In this document: positions 13,849-17,388 of the stretch, one piece after another
Position numbering within the stretch: the stretch's first letter is position 1
How the letters are laid out: each line of letters starts with the position of its first letter
NCBI GenBank assembly: GCA_016296195.1
Contig: JAEDJU010000012.1
Coordinates: 1 to 17,388, forward strand
Length of the DNA: 17,388 nt
Direction: 5' to 3'
Source of the DNA: Candidatus Methanomethylophilaceae archaeon
GTDB lineage: Archaea; Thermoplasmatota; Thermoplasmata; Methanomassiliicoccales; Methanomethylophilaceae
Made by a program: the position numbers and the translations under genes
The notes under the pieces: generated by a model
What the model saw: only the letters and a program-made list of their open reading frames with translations
Told to the model about the DNA's origin: nothing
Databases searched by the model: none

Positions 13849-15216
13849 ATGAGCAACGTCTGTCCCCTTGACTACAGATACGGACGCGAGGACATGAAAG
13901 CCGTGTTCTCCGAGGAGAGCCGCATCCAGAACCAGATGTACGTAGAAGCCGCCCTTGCCAGGGCACATGCATCCCTCGGCACCATCTCCGAGGAGGACGC
14001 TAAGGAGATCACAAGGGTCGCCAGCCTCGATGTGGTCAGCGTCGACAGGATCAAGGAGATCGAGAAGGACACCAGGCACGACCTCATGGCCATGGTCAAG
14101 GCCATGACCGAGAAGTGCAACGGCGATGCCGGGAAGTACGTCCACCTGGGCGCGACATCCAACGACATCGTCGACACGGCCACCGCACTCCAGATCAAGG
14201 CCGCCTTGGAGATTGTCCTTGAGGACGTTGACAACTTCATCTACACCCTCGCCGTGATCGCCAAGAGGGAGAGGGACACCCTCGAGATCGGCAGGACCCA
14301 CGCACAGTTCGCCATCCCCATCACCTTCGGGTTCAAGATCGCGGGATACATCGCGGAGATGCTCAGGCACAGACAGAGGATCATCGAGTGCATGCCCAGG
14401 GCATGTGCCGGAAAGATGGCCGGAGCCGTCGGTACAGGAGCCGCCCTCGGAAAGAACTTCTTCGAGATCCAGAGAAGGGTCATGACCGACCTCGGACTCA
14501 CCTACGAGCCCGCCGCCACACAGGTCGTCGGACGCGACAGGTACACGGAGGTCATCTGCCTCATGGCCAACATCGCCACATCCATCGAGAGGTACGGAAC
14601 CGAGATCAGGAACCTCCAGAGGTCCGAGATCGGAGAGGCCTCCGAGTTCTTCGATGTCAAGAAGCAGGTCGGAAGCTCAACCATGGCACAAAAGAGGAAC
14701 CCAATGAACTCCGAGAACGCATGCGGTCTCGCCAGGGTCATCAGGGGATTCGTCACACCCACCTTCGAGAGCCAGGTCCTCTGGCATGAGAGGGACCTGT
14801 CCAACTCCTCCACCGAGAGGTTCACCCTGCCCCACGTCTTCATCCTCGTCGATGAGATCCTGAAGAAGATGAACTGGATCTTCGAGGGCCTGGATGTCCA
14901 CAGGGACAAGATGCTGGAGAACATCGAGTCCTCCCGCGGACTCGTCATGGCCGAGCCCCTCATGATGAAGCTCACCGAGAAGGGAATCGGAAGGCAGGAC
15001 GCACACGAGATCATCCGTGAGTCCTCCATGATCGCCGAGGACCAGAAGAGACACCTCAGGGACGTGCTCATGGAGAGGGAGGACCTCAAGGGAGTGCTGA
15101 CCAAGGAGGAGATCATCGCCACCATGGATGCCTCCAACTACGTCGGCGGTGCCAGGGAGATCGTGGACAAGATGGTCTCCGCGGCCGAGGAGGCCACCGG
15201 AAGGAAGGTGGAGTGA
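13849..15216 (+). CDS. purB: adenylosuccinate lyase
   Basis: A 455-residue enzyme of the fumarase/aspartase superfamily. It removes fumarate from SAICAR and from adenylosuccinate, serving purine synthesis and AMP formation. It is expected to be a homotetramer with active sites built from three chains. Visible motifs are HLGATSNDIVDTA, GRTHAQFAIPITFG (catalytic His) and the superfamily signature GSSTMAQKRNPMNSE (residues 275-289, mobile catalytic serine loop). The start MSNVCPLDYRYG is chosen over the TTG at 13819 because the TATA box overlaps that upstream codon. The gene is followed, with overlapping or touching codons, by a small membrane protein. Confidence 0.96.
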   Translation: MSNVCPLDYRYGREDMKAVFSEESRIQNQMYVEAALARAHASLGTISEEDAKEITRVASLDVVSVDRIKEIEKDTRHDLMAMVKAMTEKCNGDAGKYVHLGATSNDIVDTATALQIKAALEIVLEDVDNFIYTLAVIAKRERDTLEIGRTHAQFAIPITFGFKIAGYIAEMLRHRQRIIECMPRACAGKMAGAVGTGAALGKNFFEIQRRVMTDLGLTYEPAATQVVGRDRYTEVICLMANIATSIERYGTEIRNLQRSEIGEASEFFDVKKQVGSSTMAQKRNPMNSENACGLARVIRGFVTPTFESQVLWHERDLSNSSTERFTLPHVFILVDEILKKMNWIFEGLDVHRDKMLENIESSRGLVMAEPLMMKLTEKGIGRQDAHEIIRESSMIAEDQKRHLRDVLMEREDLKGVLTKEEIIATMDASNYVGGAREIVDKMVSAAEEATGRKVE

Positions 15217-15218
15217 AC

Positions 15219-15398
15219 ATGCAGCCGGCCGTCAAGCAGGGTCTGATCCTCGGAGCTGTGGCCGGAGCCTTCATCGGTGTGGCCTTGTGGCTCTACACCG
15301 ACGTCATCGGATGCCTGCTCCTGATCCCCTTCACGGCGGTCATGGGAGCTGCACCCCAGTTCCTCAAACCGGCCGACATGGACGATGAGGACGACTGA
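15219..15398 (+). CDS. 59-residue two-helix membrane peptide
   Basis: The predicted peptide is MQPAVKQGLILGAVAGAFIG, continuing for 39 more residues. Two hydrophobic segments (about 8-26 and 30-47) are joined by a very short turn, and an acidic tail ends DMDDEDD. ATG 15219 lies two bases after the purB stop with GGTGG about eight bases upstream. A GTG at 15213 would overlap the stop and add two residues. It is co-transcribed with purB by position. No family is recognised. The Gly/Ala-rich helices could form a tightly packed hairpin in the membrane. Confidence 0.65.
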   Translation: MQPAVKQGLILGAVAGAFIGVALWLYTDVIGCLLLIPFTAVMGAAPQFLKPADMDDEDD

Positions 15399-15414
15399 AC
15401 GAACAGAAATACAA

Positions 15415-15446
15415 CATTAAAGCCGGGGGAGACCCCGGCGGTTTAC
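15415..15446. terminator. shared bidirectional terminator
   Basis: GCCGGGG (15422-15428) and CCCCGGC (15433-15439) make a 7-bp GC stem with a GAGA loop between two convergent genes. T-containing sequence follows on both strands: GGTTTACATT on the plus strand, TTTAATGTTG on the minus strand. It probably stops both the purB transcript and the FMN-protein transcript. Confidence 0.6.
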
Positions 15447-15450
15447 ATTA

Positions 15451-15852
15451 TCAGAGTTTCTTTCCGGCGTTGGGGCCGGGTGTCACGTAGTAGATCTCCT
15501 CCACATCCATCTTCACGAGGTTCTTGGCGGGGAGGGTCTCCCTCTTGGCGTGTGCGAAGGCGACGGCCTTCTCGTAATCGGCACCGGAGTTCTCGATGGT
15601 CACGGTTCCCTTGATCTGGTAGGACTCCTTCGCCTCGGGGTTCCAGATGTAGAACGCGGCCTTGGGGTTCTCCTTCAGGTTGGCAAGTGTCTTGTTGAGG
15701 AAGTTGTCCACGAGCCAGATCTTGCCGTCATCGCCTGCGATCAACATACCAACGGGGACAACGTTGGGGACACCGTCCTTGGATGCGGTAGCGAAGGAGA
15801 AGACTCCCTGTTTCTTCATCTCATCGAGCATTTCCTGTGTGAGCTTCGACAT
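15451..15852 (-). CDS. pyridoxamine 5'-phosphate oxidase-like FMN-binding protein
   Basis: A 133-residue split-barrel protein starting MSKLTQEMLDEMKKQGVFSF. The order FSFATASKDGVPNVVPVGML, IWLVDNFLNKTLANLKENPK, then AAFYIWN matches small archaeal and bacterial members of the PPOX/FMN-binding family, where the strand after DG-PN and the K-NL-NP segment contact FMN. These are mostly uncharacterised flavin or F420-type reductases, so a vitamin B6 role should not be assumed. The start at 15852 is supported by a TATA box 27 bases upstream on the minus strand; the longer frame from 15927 would cross that promoter. It is divergent from the MFS transporter and convergent with the purB operon. Confidence 0.88.
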   Translation of the reverse strand: MSKLTQEMLDEMKKQGVFSFATASKDGVPNVVPVGMLIAGDDGKIWLVDNFLNKTLANLKENPKAAFYIWNPEAKESYQIKGTVTIENSGADYEKAVAFAHAKRETLPAKNLVKMDVEEIYYVTPGPNAGKKL

Positions 15853-15875
15853 GGATGGTGTATCGTGTGATGCCG

Positions 15876-15882
15876 TTATAAT
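15876..15882 (-). promoter_or_regulatory. TATA box of the FMN-protein gene
   Basis: The minus strand reads ATTATAA, centred about 27 bases before ATG 15852, indicating a leaderless transcript. It lies back to back with the MFS promoter in a 90-base divergent gap. Confidence 0.55.
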
Positions 15883-15910
15883 CCCAGCGGGGAGCCGACG
15901 GGACGCCAAT

Positions 15911-15918
15911 GTATATAT
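15911..15918 (+). promoter_or_regulatory. TATA box of the MFS transporter gene
   Basis: GTATATAT is centred about 29 bases before ATG 15943. A leaderless or nearly leaderless transcript is expected. Confidence 0.55.
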
Positions 15919-15925
15919 CCGTCCC

Positions 15926-15941
15926 ATGGGTAGGTTCCCAT
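15926..15941. promoter_or_regulatory. inverted repeat between MFS TATA box and start
   Basis: ATGGG and CCCAT are separated by six bases, and the first arm is also part of the palindrome CCCATGGG (15923-15930). The site covers the expected transcription start, a typical place for an archaeal repressor. The arms are short, so chance is possible. Confidence 0.3.
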
Positions 15942-15942
15942 C

Positions 15943-17142
15943 ATGCAGCGGAGCTCGATATTCACCAGGGATTTCTTCCTCGATGCGGCCATATCGCTCT
16001 TCTGCTGCCTGAACTACTTCGCACTTCTGATCAACATCGTCGGATTCTCCACGGACACCTTCGGTGCCTCCCCTGGAGAGGCGGGATTGGCCGCGGGGAT
16101 CTACGTCATAGGCGGACTGTTCGCCAGGATCTTCATCGGCAAGTATGTGGAACTCGTAGGGAGGAAGAGGATGCTGATCATAGGTGTGGTCTTCGCCCTA
16201 ATCATGTCCCTGTCGTACTTCTGGGTGTCCTCACTGACTGTTCTGTACGTGGTTAGGTTCCTGCACGGTATGGCCTACGGCATCACCAGCACATGCACCA
16301 ACGACATAGTCTCCAAGCTCCTCCCCAGGGAGAGGAGGGGCGAGGGCATGGGATACTTCCTGCTGAGCATCACCTTCGCCAGTGCCGTTGGTCCGCTCCT
16401 GGGGATGGAACTGGGTGCCACCGGCGACTACAACCTCGTGTTCTCGGTCGGCGTGGTCATGTACAGCCTCGCCTTGGTGTGCGCATTGGTCATCCGTGTC
16501 GAGGATGAGGTCCTGACCGAACAGCAGATATCGGATGCGAGGAGCTTCAGCCCGTCCAACCTGTTCCAGAAGGCTGCGGTCCCGCTTGCGATGATCAGCA
16601 TGGTGTTCTACTTCGCATACTCCAGCATCCTCTCGTTCATAGACTCGTTCTCCGAGGAGACGGGGATGGTCGCGGCGGCCACCTTCTTCTACGTGATGAT
16701 CTCCATGGGGACTTTGGTCTCCAGACTCACCACGGGGAAGATATTCGACAGGAAGGGGCCGGACATCGTCATGTTCCCGGGATACATCGCATTCATAGTC
16801 GGGATGCTGGTCTTCGGCATGACCCGTTCCGACATACTGTTCCTCGCCGCGGGATTCGTCATAGGTTACGGGATCTCGATCGTGTACTCCATCTGTCAGA
16901 CCATGGTCATCAACGAGACCCCCGCACACAGATACGGTGTTGCCACATCCACATTCGCGGCGATAGTCGACCTGGGATCCGGTCTCGGTCCCATGGTCCT
17001 AGGAGTGATACTGCCGTCCACCGGATACACCAGGATGTACACCCTGTGTGCGATGATCGGTGTGGTCAGTCTCCTGATGTACATTGGATTCGGAAGGAAG
17101 CACGGTAGGAAGACAGATTCCGACCCAGGACATTCCAGTTAA
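15943..17142 (+). CDS. major facilitator superfamily transporter
   Basis: A 399-residue integral membrane protein with about 12 hydrophobic segments in two six-helix halves. The loop between helices 2 and 3 carries a motif A-like GKYVELVGRKRMLIIG (about residues 66-81), repeated in the second half as GKIFDRKGPDIVMFPG. Helix 4 starts YVVRFLHGMAYGITST and helix 5 has a motif C-like SAVGPLLGMELG. The central loop between halves is VEDEVLTEQQISDARSFSP. The fold and secondary-transport role are clear, but the substrate is not; distant similarity to drug or sugar exporters is all that can be said. The short hydrophilic C-terminus ends in Ser. It stops with TAA, the only non-TGA stop among the main genes. 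Confidence 0.92.
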   Translation: MQRSSIFTRDFFLDAAISLFCCLNYFALLINIVGFSTDTFGASPGEAGLAAGIYVIGGLFARIFIGKYVELVGRKRMLIIGVVFALIMSLSYFWVSSLTVLYVVRFLHGMAYGITSTCTNDIVSKLLPRERRGEGMGYFLLSITFASAVGPLLGMELGATGDYNLVFSVGVVMYSLALVCALVIRVEDEVLTEQQISDARSFSPSNLFQKAAVPLAMISMVFYFAYSSILSFIDSFSEETGMVAAATFFYVMISMGTLVSRLTTGKIFDRKGPDIVMFPGYIAFIVGMLVFGMTRSDILFLAAGFVIGYGISIVYSICQTMVINETPAHRYGVATSTFAAIVDLGSGLGPMVLGVILPSTGYTRMYTLCAMIGVVSLLMYIGFGRKHGRKTDSDPGHSS

Positions 17143-17143
17143 G

Positions 17144-17151
17144 TATTTATG
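17144..17151 (+). promoter_or_regulatory. possible TATA box of tRNA-Ala
   Basis: GTATTTAT starts two bases after the MFS stop, about 39 bases before the mature tRNA 5' end. This would give a short 5' leader for RNase P to remove. Confidence 0.4.
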
Positions 17152-17185
17152 GATGGTCTGGATACCACGGCTTACCGGATTGTTT

Positions 17186-17262
17186 GGGCAAGTAGATCAG
17201 CCCGGTAGATCGCTGCCTTCGCAAGGCAGAAGTCGCGAGTTCGAATCTCGCCTTGTCCACCA
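17186..17262 (+). tRNA. tRNA-Ala (anticodon CGC)
   Basis: All arms fold. Acceptor GGGCAAG pairs with CTTGTCC, including the G3:U70 wobble that identifies alanine tRNAs. The D arm is GATC/GATC, the anticodon stem CTGCC/GGCAG, and its loop TTCGCAA gives anticodon CGC at 17220-17222, reading GCG. The variable region has five bases. The T arm is GCGAG/CTCGC with loop TTCGAAT. The discriminator is A and the CCA end is encoded. No intron is present. Confidence 0.97.
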
Positions 17263-17325
17263 CTTATTATTATCTATGCTGATATCCTTCATGCCTATAG
17301 ATGAGCCAATCCGTAAAGGGGTAAG

Positions 17326-17388
17326 ATGGAGTCTTTAAAGATAATAACAATTGAAGGCTTTAAGTCCATTAAAAAATGCGAATTGAAG
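17326..17388 (+). CDS. N-terminus of an AAA/SMC-like ATPase, cut by right edge
   Basis: Only 21 codons are inside the window: MESLKIITIEGFKSIKKCEL then Lys, open to the edge. The pattern hydrophobic-x-IxGFKSIKxxxL is the first strand and turn of RecF/SMC-like P-loop ATPases, including the AAA-type ATPases of the RloA and OLD-nuclease kind. The Walker A motif would come about ten residues later and is not visible. A purine-rich GGGG lies four bases before the ATG. The segment is only about 29% GC with AAA, ATA and TTA codons, unlike every other gene here, and it sits 63 bases after a tRNA gene, which suggests acquired DNA. The exact family cannot be fixed from this fragment. Confidence 0.6.
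   Translation, partial: MESLKIITIEGFKSIKKCELK

Noticed and set aside
14502-15137. 211-residue minus-strand frame antisense to purB
   Set aside because: purB motifs are continuous on the plus strand; this frame has no recognisable domain.
1-17388. CRISPR array, insertion sequence, prophage or integrase
   Set aside because: No regularly spaced repeats, transposase motifs, terminal inverted repeats or phage genes are visible. Only the last 126 bases hint at acquired DNA.

Overview
The window looks like a stretch of chromosome from a euryarchaeon, most likely a gut-type methanogen of the Methanomassiliicoccales (Thermoplasmata side). This rests on archaeal markers: class I HMG-CoA reductase, archaeal-type PheRS beta, SRP54, TrmY, archaeal CoaD fused to an inosine/xanthosine triphosphatase domain, a COG1340-type coiled-coil protein and a DUF2116 zinc ribbon. 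Many genes also have a TATA box about 25-29 bases before the start codon, i.e. leaderless or near-leaderless mRNAs. Of the 16 main gene stops that can be read, 15 are TGA, one is TAA and none is TAG, as expected in pyrrolysine-using lineages. The order-level assignment is inference.

Layout. 1-537 (-): 5' part of a TPR protein that runs off the left edge. 634-1023 (+) and 1190-2359 (-): two unrecognised multi-pass membrane proteins, with a possible 21-residue sORF (1088-1153, -) after the second. 2448-3602 (+): HMG-CoA reductase (mevalonate pathway), closed by a good hairpin terminator. 3681-5822 (+): pheT followed by a one-cysteine Bcp peroxiredoxin. 5814-12313 (-): seven tightly overlapping genes reading SRP54 > trmY > zinc-ribbon membrane peptide > CoaD/XTPase fusion > GlcD-like flavin dehydrogenase > etfB > etfA. 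12314-12578: a non-coding gap with a candidate small structured RNA, its promoter and an operator-like inverted repeat. 12579-13556 (-): coiled-coil protein. 13849-15398 (+): purB and a two-helix membrane peptide. 15451-15852 (-): FMN-binding split-barrel protein, divergent from an MFS transporter (15943-17142, +). 17186-17262 (+): tRNA-Ala(CGC). 17326-17388 (+): start of an AT-rich P-loop ATPase gene that continues off the right edge.

Functionally, the left and middle are housekeeping (lipid precursor synthesis, tRNA charging and modification, protein targeting, CoA and purine synthesis). The most interesting metabolic unit is the dehydrogenase-EtfBA trio at the distal end of the SRP54 operon. 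EtfB carries motifs of electron-bifurcating ETFs, so the trio may couple 2-hydroxyacid (for example lactate) oxidation to NAD(H) and a low-potential carrier. The right edge, directly after a tRNA gene, falls to about 33% GC and opens an ATPase gene, which may mark the border of an acquired island.
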